Source: Methanolinea sp. (GTDB lineage: Archaea > Halobacteriota > Methanomicrobia > Methanomicrobiales > Methanospirillaceae). Taken from it: a stretch of DNA of 64,000 nt. Numbering within the stretch: the first letter of the stretch is position 1; every line of letters starts with the position of its first letter. The translations under genes and the position numbers were made by a program. The notes under the pieces were generated by a model, which was given only the letters and a program-made list of their open reading frames with translations, ran no database searches and was not told the origin of the DNA. The stretch lies in NCBI GenBank assembly GCA_018263335.1, contig JADFCY010000001.1, positions 1 through 64,000 of the forward strand, read 5' to 3'. This document shows positions 24,460-33,738 of the stretch, one piece after another.

Positions 24460-25974
24460 TTACGGTTTTGGGATGTCCTTCTTTTCGCTCCCGGCTTCGG
24501 GTTTCATCTGGGGAAAGAGGATGACCTCCTTGATGGAGTTCTTGTTGGTGAGGAGCATCACAAGGCGGTCGATCCCAAACCCCACACCCCCGGTGGGGGG
24601 CATGCCGTACCCGAGCGCGTTGATGAAGTCATAGTCGAGCATCTGCGCCTCGAGGTCGCCAGCTCTCCTCTTCTCGTCCTGGCGCTCGAACCGGGCAAGC
24701 TGGTCCAGGGGATCGTTCAATTCGGAGAAGCCGTTTGCCACCTCCATCCCGCAGATGAAGAGCTCGAACCGCTCGGTGAACCCCTCGCGGGAGCGGTGCT
24801 TCTTTGCAAGCGGCGAGTTCTCGATGGGAAAGTCGTATATAAATGTCGGCTGCACGAGCTGTTCCTCGACCAGCGCTTCAAAGAGGAGGACAAGGAGCTC
24901 CCGGTGGTTCTCGGCCTCCTCGGAGCCCTCGATCCTCTTCTGGACTGCGATGCGGCGGAGGTCGTCGAGCGAGTAGCTCCAGATGTCGATCCCGGCAAGC
25001 TCCTTCACTGCCTCGTCCATGCTCATCTTCTTCCAGGGCGGGGAAAAATCGAGGAGGATATCCCCGTACGGGATCTCGCACTTCCCGTGGATCTCACGCA
25101 CGATGGAGCTTATCATCTCCTCCGCGAGCCTCATCATGTCGTGGTAGTCGCGGTAGGCCTCGTAGATCTCGACCATCGAGAACTCGGGGTTGTGGAGGGT
25201 ATCGATATCCTCGTTCCTGAAATTCCTGGCCAGTTCAAAGACTTTCTCAAAGCCACCCACCACCAGCCGCTTGAGGTAAAGTTCCGGGGCGATGCGCATG
25301 AAGAGCGTCTGCTGAAGGTAGTGGTGGAAGGTGGTGAACGGCCTTGCGTTTGCACCCCCGTATATTGGCTGAAGGATCGGCGTCTCGAACTCGAGGAACC
25401 CCCGGTCAGTCAGGTATTTCCTGATGAGCGAGATGATCCGGCTCCTCGTCCTGAAGGTCTCTCTCACATCGTCATTGACGATCAGGTCAACGTACCGCTG
25501 CCGGTACCGTTTCTCGATGTCTTTTAGGCCGTGGAACTTCTCGGGCAGGGGGCAAAGCGATTTTGTGAGGAGGATGATCTCGTCCACCCAGAGGGAGACT
25601 TCCCCGACCTTGGTCCGAAAGACATGTCCCCTGACCCCGACGATGTCCCCCCTCTCGGTGGTCCTCTGGAAGAAGTCGAACTTCTCTGCACCCAAGTCAT
25701 TTTTCCTTATGTAGAGCTGGATGCGGCCGCTCTCGTCCTGGAGGTCGGCAAAGATGGTCTTGCCGTGGTTCCTGACCGTATAAAGCCTGCCGGCGGTGCA
25801 CACCTGTTCTTCGGACTTCTCATGGCCGATATCCGCATACCTTCTCCTTATCGAGGCGATTGGTTCCCTCCCCTCGAATTCCGGCGGATAGAGGGGGACC
25901 CCGCCCGCCTGGAGCTCCCGGACCTTCTCCAGCCTCTGGGGGTCGAATGCGAGGTCGTTCTGCCTGTACTCCAT
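24460..25974 (-). CDS. lysS: Lysyl-tRNA synthetase, class II
   Basis: Encodes 504 residues. The N-terminal OB-fold anticodon-binding domain (GRLYTVRNHGKTIFADLQD) is followed by the class II core: motif 1 around FLEFETPILQPIYGGANARPF, motif 2 FRNEDIDTLHNPEFSMVE, and motif 3 GVGFGIDRLVMLL. It charges tRNA-Lys. Many archaea use an unrelated class I enzyme, so the class II form fits a bacterial origin known for some methanogens. AGGAGAG precedes the ATG. The C-terminal 10 residues (GSEKKDIPKP) extend slightly beyond the core. Confidence 0.96.
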   Translation of the reverse strand: MEYRQNDLAFDPQRLEKVRELQAGGVPLYPPEFEGREPIASIRRRYADIGHEKSEEQVCTAGRLYTVRNHGKTIFADLQDESGRIQLYIRKNDLGAEKFDFFQRTTERGDIVGVRGHVFRTKVGEVSLWVDEIILLTKSLCPLPEKFHGLKDIEKRYRQRYVDLIVNDDVRETFRTRSRIISLIRKYLTDRGFLEFETPILQPIYGGANARPFTTFHHYLQQTLFMRIAPELYLKRLVVGGFEKVFELARNFRNEDIDTLHNPEFSMVEIYEAYRDYHDMMRLAEEMISSIVREIHGKCEIPYGDILLDFSPPWKKMSMDEAVKELAGIDIWSYSLDDLRRIAVQKRIEGSEEAENHRELLVLLFEALVEEQLVQPTFIYDFPIENSPLAKKHRSREGFTERFELFICGMEVANGFSELNDPLDQLARFERQDEKRRAGDLEAQMLDYDFINALGYGMPPTGGVGFGIDRLVMLLTNKNSIKEVILFPQMKPEAGSEKKDIPKP

Positions 25975-26187
25975 TGTCTCTCCTGGTCATCCCTTCCATG
26001 CAGCCGGGCGTCTTCGCCTGTCTCTGGCGAATCCTGAGGGGAGACTCCCATTTCAAGACCACCGTGCAGGAGACGTTTCGCGGCCCGTTCCCTTAAGAAA
26101 TGGGACTAAAAGATATTAATGGTTCTACGTCATGGGATTGGGAAGAGGACTCACCCTTTTCCCGCCAGGGGGCCCGCAGTTCTGAAC

Positions 26188-26508
26188 TCACTCCCTGGAT
26201 CTCATTGTGATCTCGGAGATCGCCTCAAGGATTATCTCCTTTACCCCTTCACTCTCCCCTCTCAAAGCCCGCCTGAGGGGAACCAGAGCCTTTGGGTCGC
26301 CGAGTCGTCCGAGCGCCCACGCCGCCTTCTGCCGGACACGCCAGTCGGGATCCGAGAGGGCAGTGATGAGCGGATCGACTGCCGACACGTCGCCTTCACG
26401 GGCGAGCACCTCGATCGCCTTCCAGCGGTTCGAGGGGTCTTCATCGGCCAGCAGGATGATGAAGTGCTTCAGTCTCTCGCCGCCCGGGAGGGGGACTCTT
26501 CCATCCAT
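26188..26508 (-). CDS. Short HEAT-repeat protein
   Basis: Encodes 106 residues, almost all alpha-helical HEAT/PBS-lyase-like repeats: DEDPSNRWKAIEVLAREGD, DPDWRVRQKAAWALGRLGD and a third unit with VPLRRALRG. Such small repeat proteins act as binding scaffolds. A TATA-like ATATATTTTTTCCC on the minus strand lies about 30-40 bases upstream (26535-26548), in the gap to the divergent Mth938-like gene. Confidence 0.75.
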   Translation of the reverse strand: MDGRVPLPGGERLKHFIILLADEDPSNRWKAIEVLAREGDVSAVDPLITALSDPDWRVRQKAAWALGRLGDPKALVPLRRALRGESEGVKEIILEAISEITMRSRE

Positions 26509-26617
26509 GATTCAGCCTGGTGGTGTATAGGGAAAAAATATATGGGTGCCCTGCACCACAACCTCCACCAAAACCGAATAGAGAACGGGACGCAGACGCT
26601 GGACGAGACGGTGCGGT

Positions 26618-26965
26618 ATGAGAACGGGGTTTGGCTGGATCGAATACAGGGGAAAGGTCTACGAGCATGATGTCATCATCCATACGAACGGCAGAGTGGA
26701 GAAGAGGAGAAAGAAGCTCTCATCCCACCTGAAACGCGACTACGGTCACACACCCCTCACGGAGACGGAATGTGCATTCCTTACAGGTGAACGCCCCGGC
26801 GTGGTCTACATCGGGACCGGGCAGCATGGTGCGCTCCCGCTCACGGAGGGTGCGAGGAAGGTTCTCGGGGGTTACCCCACTATTATCGGCCCTACGCCGG
26901 ATATCATTGAAGATATGGAGCGCGAGGAGAGACCTTATGCTGCCATCCTGCATGTCACGTGCTGA
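26618..26965 (+). CDS. Mth938/NDUFAF3-like domain protein
   Basis: Encodes 115 residues. The pattern FGWIEYRGKVYEHDVII, GHTPLTETE and VVYIGTGQHGALPL is typical of the Mth938-like fold. Homologues include mitochondrial complex I assembly factor NDUFAF3; the function in archaea is unknown. Soluble, about full length for the family. Confidence 0.75.
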   Translation: MRTGFGWIEYRGKVYEHDVIIHTNGRVEKRRKKLSSHLKRDYGHTPLTETECAFLTGERPGVVYIGTGQHGALPLTEGARKVLGGYPTIIGPTPDIIEDMEREERPYAAILHVTC

Positions 26966-27092
26966 CGGGGCCATGCCACCCGGACTTCATGGGGCCAACA
27001 TTCTTCTCCCTTCTGCGAATGGGCATGTTCAAAATCAGGCGTCACCGCAGAACTAAATAACTACGCAACCCAGTCTCTGATGAGGTTTGAGA

Positions 27093-27656
27093 ATGAGAGT
27101 TGTGCTCCTCTCGGGGAGTCCGCGCCCCGAAGGCAACACCTTCCAGGTCGTCGAGGAGTGTGCAGGCGTAATCCGGGAGCAGGGGCTCGAGGCCGAGGTC
27201 ATCTCCCTTGCAGGGATGAAGATAGAGTCCTGCACCGCCTGCTCCCGCTGCGGCAAAGAGGGCAATTGTGTCCTCGGGGACGGCCTGGCCGAAATCATCG
27301 ACCGGATACGGGATGCCGAGGGGTTCATCGTGGCCTCTCCCGTCTATTTTGGGACTGCACGGGGCGACGTGATGGCGGCTCTGCAGAGGATAGGCATGGT
27401 CTCCAGGTCAACCGATCACTTCCTCTCCTGGAAAGTGGGGGGTCCGATTGCCGTCGCCCGGAGAGGTGGTCATACCACCGCCATACAGGAGATGCTGATG
27501 TTCTTCTTCATCAGCAACATGATCGTGCCGGGATCCACCTACTGGAACATGGTCTTCGGGCGCGATCCCGGAGAGGTCTGGAAAGACGTGGAAGGGATGA
27601 ACACCGTGCGGTTGTTCGCAGAGAACGTGGCGCGGCTCATAAAAAAGATCGCATGA
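27093..27656 (+). CDS. NADPH-dependent FMN reductase / iron-sulfur flavoprotein-like
   Basis: Encodes 187 residues of the flavodoxin-like fold. LLSGSPRPEGNTFQ is the FMN phosphate-binding loop, SCTACSRCGKEGNC is the compact cysteine motif of iron-sulfur flavoproteins, and ASPVYFGTARGDV contacts the flavin. It probably passes electrons between reduced carriers and a small acceptor. The ATG at 27093 is preferred to a TTG six bases upstream. It is followed 33 bases later by the ABC exporter genes, perhaps co-transcribed. Confidence 0.85.
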   Translation: MRVVLLSGSPRPEGNTFQVVEECAGVIREQGLEAEVISLAGMKIESCTACSRCGKEGNCVLGDGLAEIIDRIRDAEGFIVASPVYFGTARGDVMAALQRIGMVSRSTDHFLSWKVGGPIAVARRGGHTTAIQEMLMFFFISNMIVPGSTYWNMVFGRDPGEVWKDVEGMNTVRLFAENVARLIKKIA

Positions 27657-27689
27657 ATGGGAGCGTCCCTTGGGTTTTCCGGGTGAGGC

Positions 27690-28676
27690 ATGGCAGGAGA
27701 GATTATAAAGGTCTCCGGGCTCGTTCATCGCTACGGGGATTTCGAGGCCGTGAGGGGGATCAGTTTCACGGTTGAGGAGGGGGAGGTCTTCTCGTTTCTG
27801 GGCCCAAACGGGGCAGGAAAGAGCACCGCTATCAACGTGCTCACAACCCTCCTCCGCATCCAGCAAGGCTCTGCCCGCGTCGCAGGGTTCGATGTCGCAA
27901 CCGAGCCTGCGAGGGTGCGCGAGTCCATCGGCATCGTCTTTCAGGAGGTGACGCTCGACCGTGACATGACATGCCGGGAGATCCTGGAGTTCCATGGATG
28001 CCTCTACCGCATGCCTTACGGAGAGAGAAGGAAGAGGATCGAGGAACTCCTGGCAGTAGTCGAGCTTGATGCGAAGCGCGACACCCTCACCAAGCACCTT
28101 TCAGGCGGGATGAAACGGAGGCTTGAGATTGCACGCGGCCTGATGACAAGGCCGAAGGTGCTCTTTTTGGACGAGCCGACCATTGGCCTTGACCCCCAGA
28201 CGAGGAGGAGGATGTGGGACTATATCAAGGCGGTCAACGAGGAGGGGACCACGATATTCCTCACCACCCATTATATGGACGAGGCCGACCAGCTGAGTGA
28301 CCGCATCAGCATCATTGATCACGGGCAGATCATCGCCACCGGGAGGGGCTGGGACCTCAAGAACCGGCTCGCGGAGGATGTTATTTACCTCGAGACGACC
28401 GACAACGGGAGATCCCAGGAGATCGTCGGGGCAATGGAGGGGGTGACAGAGGTCAAAGAGAAGACGAACGGGTTTGTTGTGCTCGTCAACCAGGACGGCA
28501 CGCACCTCCTCCCGCGGATCATGGACGAGATCCGCGGACAGGGGATCCGCATAGTGACCGTCAACCTTAAAAAACCCTCGATGGATGACGTGTTCGTCCA
28601 CTTCACAGGCCGAAACCTGCGGGATGAGCGTGCAGAGCGCCCTTCCGCGGCAATTGCAAGGGCAGGCAGCCGGTGA
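27690..28676 (+). CDS. ABC transporter ATP-binding protein, DrrA type
   Basis: Encodes 328 residues. Walker A is GPNGAGKST, the Q-loop is VFQE, the signature is LSGGMKRR, Walker B is VLFLDEPTIGLDP and the H-loop is LTTHYMDE. The C-terminal 100 residues form the domain seen in daunorubicin-resistance DrrA-like proteins (KPSMDDVFVHFTG). It powers the permease encoded next. Substrate unknown; such pairs export drugs, lipids or polysaccharide precursors. Confidence 0.92.
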   Translation: MAGEIIKVSGLVHRYGDFEAVRGISFTVEEGEVFSFLGPNGAGKSTAINVLTTLLRIQQGSARVAGFDVATEPARVRESIGIVFQEVTLDRDMTCREILEFHGCLYRMPYGERRKRIEELLAVVELDAKRDTLTKHLSGGMKRRLEIARGLMTRPKVLFLDEPTIGLDPQTRRRMWDYIKAVNEEGTTIFLTTHYMDEADQLSDRISIIDHGQIIATGRGWDLKNRLAEDVIYLETTDNGRSQEIVGAMEGVTEVKEKTNGFVVLVNQDGTHLLPRIMDEIRGQGIRIVTVNLKKPSMDDVFVHFTGRNLRDERAERPSAAIARAGSR

Positions 28677-28680
28677 CCTG

Positions 28681-29517
28681 ATGCACTTTGGATTCCTGAC
28701 GATCTACTGGCGGGACATGATCCGGTTCGTCCGGTTCCGCACCCTCCTTGTCTCATCCCTTGTCCAGCCGGCCCTCTGGATGGCCTTCTTCGGGATCGCG
28801 ATGTCGGCGAGTTTCAACCGGCTCACCCCCGACGTGCCTCCCATCCCCGGAGTTCCCACGATCGGCTACCTCACGTTCATGGCTGCGGGCGTCATCGCCA
28901 TGACCACCCTCTTTACAAGTCTCTTTGGCGGGATGGTCCTCCTCTTTGACAAGAACTGGGGCCTTCTCCGGGAGGTCATGGCAAGCCCGCTCCCCCGAGA
29001 CCATGTCATCTTCGGGATCGCTCTCTCGGGGATGACCAAGTCCTTCATCCAGGCACTTATCATCATGGTCTTCGGGATGCTCCTTGGAGCCGAGTTCTTC
29101 AGGGGATACAGTGCGGGGGAAGTGGCAATCTCGGTGCTCGGCATCCTCCTGTTCGTCGGGATCTTCTCCCTTGGCTTCCTCTTCCTCTCTGCGGCGATCG
29201 CCATCTCGCTCGAGAGCCCGGAGGGGATGCAGGGTATCATGACGCTCATGACGATGCCCATCTTCTTTGCGAGCAACGCCCTCTATCCTGTGAATGCTTT
29301 TCCCCCCGTACTGCAGGCCGTGTCGGTCGGAAACCCTCTCACCCACCTGGTCAACGGGATACGCTACTTCGCGATCGGGGACCGTTACCAGGCAATCGGA
29401 GTCCTCTACACCATCACGCCTTCAGGACTCCTCTTCTCCCTCTCTGTCCTGGTGCTATTCGCCCTCGCGATGTTCGGGCTCGCATGGTGGAGGTTCCAGA
29501 GGGCGGTTGTGACCTGA
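28681..29517 (+). CDS. ABC-2 type transporter permease
   Basis: Encodes about 278 residues with six hydrophobic helices and the ABC-2 segment SNALYPVNAFPPVLQAVSVGNPLTHLVNGIRY, shared with DrrB and NodJ (shown here only as its parts: SNALYPVNAFPP and NPLTHLVNGIRY). The ATG at 28681 follows GGTGA and lies four bases after the ATPase stop. Together the two genes make a complete exporter. Confidence 0.9.
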   Translation: MHFGFLTIYWRDMIRFVRFRTLLVSSLVQPALWMAFFGIAMSASFNRLTPDVPPIPGVPTIGYLTFMAAGVIAMTTLFTSLFGGMVLLFDKNWGLLREVMASPLPRDHVIFGIALSGMTKSFIQALIIMVFGMLLGAEFFRGYSAGEVAISVLGILLFVGIFSLGFLFLSAAIAISLESPEGMQGIMTLMTMPIFFASNALYPVNAFPPVLQAVSVGNPLTHLVNGIRYFAIGDRYQAIGVLYTITPSGLLFSLSVLVLFALAMFGLAWWRFQRAVVT

Positions 29518-29518
29518 C

Positions 29519-31663
29519 TCACTTTTCCGTTTCTCCCTCAATTGCCGGTGGGGGAACATGGTACAGCGGCAGGGCAGAGAACCTGGCGGCAAACTCCTCG
29601 AGATGCCACATGTCTGCGGCGGCCATCTCCCGTATGAGAGGGGAAGGGAGGGCCGGCCCGAACTTCCAGGTCTCGGGAGCGGGCATCGGTAAGAGGTCTG
29701 CCATTTCACTGACAGAAAGACCCTGGAGGTGCCGGAGCACGGAAAGGACCCGGTCGGCTGCTCCCTCCTTTACAATACCTGGAAAAAAGAGCGAGAGGTC
29801 GTCGTACCTGACCCGGTTCTTTTCACCAAGCACCCTTCCTGCCATCGCGGCAAGGAGGGAGTTGTCTGCCCGCGAGAGGAAAGTGAGCGCGATTGCGTCC
29901 ATCTTTCGCGCTCCCTGCACCTCCCACACATGGATCCCTCTCGCGTGCAGGCGGGGGAGGCTCGATATGACGCCCATAAGAGCCTCCTCCTGGTCCGGGA
30001 GGATGGGGAGGAGTGTCCTCCCACGCGCAAGAATCCTCTGCACTGCCTGACATATCACCGGTGAGGACCCGGCCTGCCCCCCGGTCCAGAAGGCCTTTCT
30101 CCCCGCTGTGTCCCCCGGGACCACCACGACGATGTTGTGCGCCTCGTCGCTCTTTATCAGGGTCCAGTCCTTGCCGCCGAGAGAGAAACTTCCCTCTCCC
30201 CGGCTCGCAACAAACCGGGCGTCGAGCCTCCCCACGAGGTCGCCATCCGGGGTCACTGCCCGGTACTCGCCTCCGCCCCTGATCACAGAGTACAGGTCCT
30301 TCCAGTTCGATCGCCCGTAGAGCGCCTCCATCTGCGGGCCGGGCATGAACATCTCCCCGTCGCGGACCAGGAACTTTTCCTGCTCGAGATGCCCCACAAG
30401 GAGATCGAGTGCGCTCTCCGGGAGAGGCCGCATGCTGGGCAGGGATCCAAGATACGAACGGAGCCTCGACCGGGTGGTCCGCCTGTGCCTGACCGTCTCG
30501 AGGAAGACCTGCTGCGCCATGACATTGTATGGCCTCCTGGTGGGGATCAGCGGTTCCACCCGCTTCCTGCTGGCGCTCTCGATGACTGCGGTGCAGAGGA
30601 GGAAGTCCCATGCATCCGTGAGGACGAAGGACATGTAGGGCGACTTTCCTCTCCGGCCGCTCCTTCCCATCCGCTGGAGGAAGGAAGAGACTGATGCAGG
30701 TGACCCAAGCTGCACCACCACGTCGAGGTCACCGATATCGATCCCGAGCTCGAGCGTGCTCGTGCAGATGATGCAGGCACTCCCCTCGCCTGCCATGGAC
30801 TCCTCCGCATTACGGCGCATCTCGGCGGAGAGCGAGGAATGATGCACGAAGAGGTGTGCCACCCGCCCCCTGAGGGCACGGACCACCTGCTCTGCCTCGG
30901 CACGGCTGTTCACGAAGACAAGGGCCTTTCTGCCGGCAACAATCCGTGCAATCGCTGCCATCCTCCTTCTCTCGTCCCCCTCGATATAAAACGAGAACCG
31001 CTTCTCCCTCGGTGGCACTGCCACGCGGACGAGTTCCTGCGCATTCCCTTCACCCGAGAACCAGGCAAGGACCTCCTCGGGGTTGCCGACAGTCGCCGAG
31101 AGCCCGATCCGCTGGACATGGCGGCCTGCAATCCTGTCCAGGCGGTCGAGGAGCACCCGGAGGTGGACTCCCCGCTCAGACTCGACAAACGCGTGGAGCT
31201 CGTCCACGATGACGAACCTTGCGTGGCGCAGATCCCTTGACCCGATGCCCTCGCCCATCAGCACCTCGAGCGATTCGGGCGTGATCATCAGGATATGCGG
31301 GGGTTCCCCATCCTCCCAGGTGCGGTCGCCCCGGGGAACGTCACCGTGCCACATCCTCACCTCGAGCCCGGTGGGAATGGCAAACGACCGGAAACGGTCC
31401 TCCTGGTCGTTGATCAGGGCTTTGAGCGGGGAAATATACAGGCAGGCCACGCCAGGGCTCCCCTCTTTGAGGATACGGTCGATGACAGGAATGAGTGCGG
31501 CCTCGGTCTTGCCCCCCGCGGTGGGAGCGATCACCATCACGTCCTTTCCCCCGCTCACCTCGCGGTAGGTAAGGGACTGGACCTCCCGGAGATCAGACCA
31601 TCCCAGCCGGTGGACAAGTACCTCCTGCAGCGACTCCTGCAGGGAAGAGAATATCCCGGTCAC
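29519..31663 (-). CDS. Lhr-like DEAD/DEAH-box helicase
   Basis: Encodes 714 residues. APTAGGKTEA (motif I), DELHAF (motif II), GLSATVG (motif III), STLELGIDIGDLD (motif V) and FLQRMGRSGRRG (motif VI) match the Lhr family of superfamily 2. The C-terminal region contains the winged-helix and Lhr-core segments. It is shorter than bacterial Lhr and closer to archaeal short Lhr-type enzymes implicated in DNA repair. It converges on the ABC permease gene with a one-base gap. Confidence 0.88.
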   Translation of the reverse strand: MTGIFSSLQESLQEVLVHRLGWSDLREVQSLTYREVSGGKDVMVIAPTAGGKTEAALIPVIDRILKEGSPGVACLYISPLKALINDQEDRFRSFAIPTGLEVRMWHGDVPRGDRTWEDGEPPHILMITPESLEVLMGEGIGSRDLRHARFVIVDELHAFVESERGVHLRVLLDRLDRIAGRHVQRIGLSATVGNPEEVLAWFSGEGNAQELVRVAVPPREKRFSFYIEGDERRRMAAIARIVAGRKALVFVNSRAEAEQVVRALRGRVAHLFVHHSSLSAEMRRNAEESMAGEGSACIICTSTLELGIDIGDLDVVVQLGSPASVSSFLQRMGRSGRRGKSPYMSFVLTDAWDFLLCTAVIESASRKRVEPLIPTRRPYNVMAQQVFLETVRHRRTTRSRLRSYLGSLPSMRPLPESALDLLVGHLEQEKFLVRDGEMFMPGPQMEALYGRSNWKDLYSVIRGGGEYRAVTPDGDLVGRLDARFVASRGEGSFSLGGKDWTLIKSDEAHNIVVVVPGDTAGRKAFWTGGQAGSSPVICQAVQRILARGRTLLPILPDQEEALMGVISSLPRLHARGIHVWEVQGARKMDAIALTFLSRADNSLLAAMAGRVLGEKNRVRYDDLSLFFPGIVKEGAADRVLSVLRHLQGLSVSEMADLLPMPAPETWKFGPALPSPLIREMAAADMWHLEEFAARFSALPLYHVPPPAIEGETEK

Positions 31664-31727
31664 GCGTGTTCATCCAGGTGTTTTGTGCTGTACCCGGTTA
31701 TCTGTTGTGCTGGACGGAAAAGAAACG

Positions 31728-31738
31728 CATAAATACCG
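31728..31738 (+). promoter_or_regulatory. TATA box for the symporter operon
   Basis: GCATAAATACC is a good archaeal TATA box. A start about 25 bases downstream (near 31757) leaves a leader of about 160 bases before the first gene at 31916. Confidence 0.5.
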
Positions 31739-31776
31739 GTTATCCTCCACATTGATCAGGTAAACCCCGATGGATC

Positions 31777-31875
31777 ACACGCCTGCCGCACCACTGGAAT
31801 TCGTTCATCACGACGCTGGCGTGTTTTTTTTCTCCTTCCTCTTTAGGTAGGGGACCAGCCGTTCTGCCGGTCCCC
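31777..31875 (+). promoter_or_regulatory. Attenuator-like leader with two hairpins
   Basis: ACACGCC (31777-31783) pairs perfectly with GGCGTGT (31818-31824), and the hairpin is followed at once by eight T (31824-31831), resembling a terminator. A second perfect seven-pair hairpin, GGGGACC (31850-31856) with GGTCCCC (31869-31875), lies between it and the ribosome binding site of the first gene. The arrangement suggests conditional termination, but no ligand-binding domain is recognised. Confidence 0.5.
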
Positions 31876-31915
31876 ATGTAGCGGATTATCCTCGAGTTTA
31901 CCGGAGGTTTCTCTC

Positions 31916-32026
31916 ATGCTCGGAATTCCTGACCCACAAATCTGGATCGCGTACCTGCTCTGCATAGCGCTTGCGATTGCCTGCATCATATACGGCTTCC
32001 TCAACTGGAACAGGGGAGGCGCATGA
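31916..32026 (+). CDS. Short membrane peptide, symporter accessory subunit
   Basis: Encodes 36 residues, MLGIPDPQIWIAYLLCIAL at the N-terminus followed by one membrane helix and the polar end NWNRGGA. CGGAGGT precedes the ATG by seven bases. The stop codon is three bases before the symporter ATG. Similar tiny one-helix proteins are encoded before sodium/solute symporters in other archaea and bacteria, so a role as accessory subunit is inferred. Confidence 0.7.
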   Translation: MLGIPDPQIWIAYLLCIALAIACIIYGFLNWNRGGA

Positions 32027-32029
32027 ACA

Positions 32030-33595
32030 ATGGCCGCAAGCCTCTTCTGGATCGTCCTGGTCACTGCCGTGTACCTTGTGATGATCCTCTGCCTCGGCTA
32101 CCTCGGCTACAAGAAGACGAAAGCTGCGGAGGATTATCTGGTTGCAGGCCGGAATGCCCATCCCGTCGTCATCGCCCTCTCCTACGGGGCCACGTTTATC
32201 AGCACATCGGCCATCGTCGGGTTCGGCGGGCAGGCTGCAAACCTCGGGATGGGTTTGATCTGGCTTACCGTCTTCAACATCGGTGTCGGTGTGCTCCTCG
32301 CGTTCGTCATCTTCGGCAAGAAGACCCGGGAGATCGGCTCTCGCCTGAAGGCCATCACCTTCCCTGACCTGATGGGAAAGATCTACTCCTCGCAGTTCAT
32401 GCAGGTGGTCTCGGGTCTCGTCATCATTGTCGGCATGCCGCTCTACACCGCCGCGGTGCTCATCGGGGGGGCACAGTTCATAAAGGAGACGCTCGGCATA
32501 TCCTATGCCGCATCCCTCATCGGTTTTGCCGTCATTGTCGCCATCTACGTCATATTCGGCGGGCTGATCGCGGTCATGTACACGGACGCCGTTCAGGGAG
32601 CAATCATGCTGATCGGGATGACATTCCTGCTGATCTTCACCTATGTTATCCTTGGCGGGGTCACTGCCGCACATACCGCCCTCACGAACATGGCTGACAT
32701 GGTCCCGGCCAAACTCGCGGAACAGGGAATGAACGGCTGGACAGTCATGCCTGACCTTGGCTCCCCCATCTGGTTCACCCTCGTCACCACTCTCGTCCTC
32801 GGCGTGGGTATCGGCGTCCTGGCCCAGCCCCAGCTCGTGGTGCGGTTCATGACGGCAAAGGACGGCCGTTCCCTCAACAGGGCGATCCTGGTGGGAGGGC
32901 CGTTCATCCTGATGATGACGGGGGTTGCATTCACGGTCGGTGCACTCACCAACGTCTACTTCAACCAGACGAAAGGGACCATTGCGGTTGTCGCTGCGGG
33001 TGGAAACGTGGACTCGATCATACCCCTCTTCATCAACCTCGCGACTCCCGACTGGTTCACAGTCCTCTTCATGGTGACGCTGCTCGCCGCGGCGATGTCC
33101 ACGCTCTCCTCACTCTTCCACGCGATGGGAACGGCGCTGATATGCGACGTCTGGGGACGGGGAAGGGAGTGCGCCCTCTCGCTCAAGGCAAACCAGATCG
33201 GGGTGCTCGCCATGATCGTCGCAAGCGTGATCGTCGCCTTCCTGATGCCGGGCAGCATCATCGCGATTGCAACCGCGATGTTCATGGGTCTCTGCGCGTC
33301 GGCATTCCTCCCGGTCTTCGCTGTCGCCGTCTATTGCAGGAAGCCTGACACCCTTGCCGCGAAAGTGAGCCTGGTGGTCGGAGCGGCAGTCTGGTTCATC
33401 TGGGCACTCTTCGTAAACTCCCGGTACGCGGCGGTATTCGGGCTCTCGAATGCCGTACTCGGAAAGACAGGTGTTCTTCCCTATCCCTGGAGCGCAATCG
33501 ACCCCCTCATCATTGCGCTCCCCCTCTCGGGGCTGGCAATACTCCTCCTCCAGGCCAGGGCAGGGAGGCTTCGGGCCGAGAGCGCCCCGGTATAA
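32030..33595 (+). CDS. Sodium:solute symporter (SSS family)
   Basis: Encodes 521 residues with about 13 hydrophobic helices. The N-terminus AEDYLVAGRNAHPVVIALSYGATFIS and the segment YTDAVQGAIML are SSS hallmarks (cited as parts: EDYLVAGRNAHP and YTDAVQGA). It would import an organic solute with sodium across the cytoplasmic membrane; the substrate could be an amino acid, carboxylate or osmolyte and cannot be decided. It is translated right after the accessory peptide gene. Confidence 0.92.
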   Translation: MAASLFWIVLVTAVYLVMILCLGYLGYKKTKAAEDYLVAGRNAHPVVIALSYGATFISTSAIVGFGGQAANLGMGLIWLTVFNIGVGVLLAFVIFGKKTREIGSRLKAITFPDLMGKIYSSQFMQVVSGLVIIVGMPLYTAAVLIGGAQFIKETLGISYAASLIGFAVIVAIYVIFGGLIAVMYTDAVQGAIMLIGMTFLLIFTYVILGGVTAAHTALTNMADMVPAKLAEQGMNGWTVMPDLGSPIWFTLVTTLVLGVGIGVLAQPQLVVRFMTAKDGRSLNRAILVGGPFILMMTGVAFTVGALTNVYFNQTKGTIAVVAAGGNVDSIIPLFINLATPDWFTVLFMVTLLAAAMSTLSSLFHAMGTALICDVWGRGRECALSLKANQIGVLAMIVASVIVAFLMPGSIIAIATAMFMGLCASAFLPVFAVAVYCRKPDTLAAKVSLVVGAAVWFIWALFVNSRYAAVFGLSNAVLGKTGVLPYPWSAIDPLIIALPLSGLAILLLQARAGRLRAESAPV

Positions 33596-33599
33596 CCCA

Positions 33600-33671
33600 T
33601 TTTTTCGCCTGTTTGGTGGCGGTGCCTTTTGTGAAGTGCACAGGGGGCTAAAAAGGCCTGCCCCTTTTTTT
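33600..33671. terminator. T6 run and bidirectional AAAAAGG/CCTTTTT hairpin
   Basis: Six T follow the symporter gene at 33600-33605. AAAAAGG (33650-33656) pairs with CCTTTTT (33663-33669) and is flanked by T7 in one direction and A5 in the other, so it can stop transcription from both converging genes. Confidence 0.6.
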
Positions 33672-33738
33672 CAATGCCCCGTTGAAGGGGAGTGCCAGAA
33701 AAAAGACCTGGGGACCGGCAGTGATGCAGGAGAACGGA

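Noticed and set aside
24406-25527. 373-codon plus-strand frame
   Set aside because: Opposite strand of lysS; no motif or ribosome binding site.
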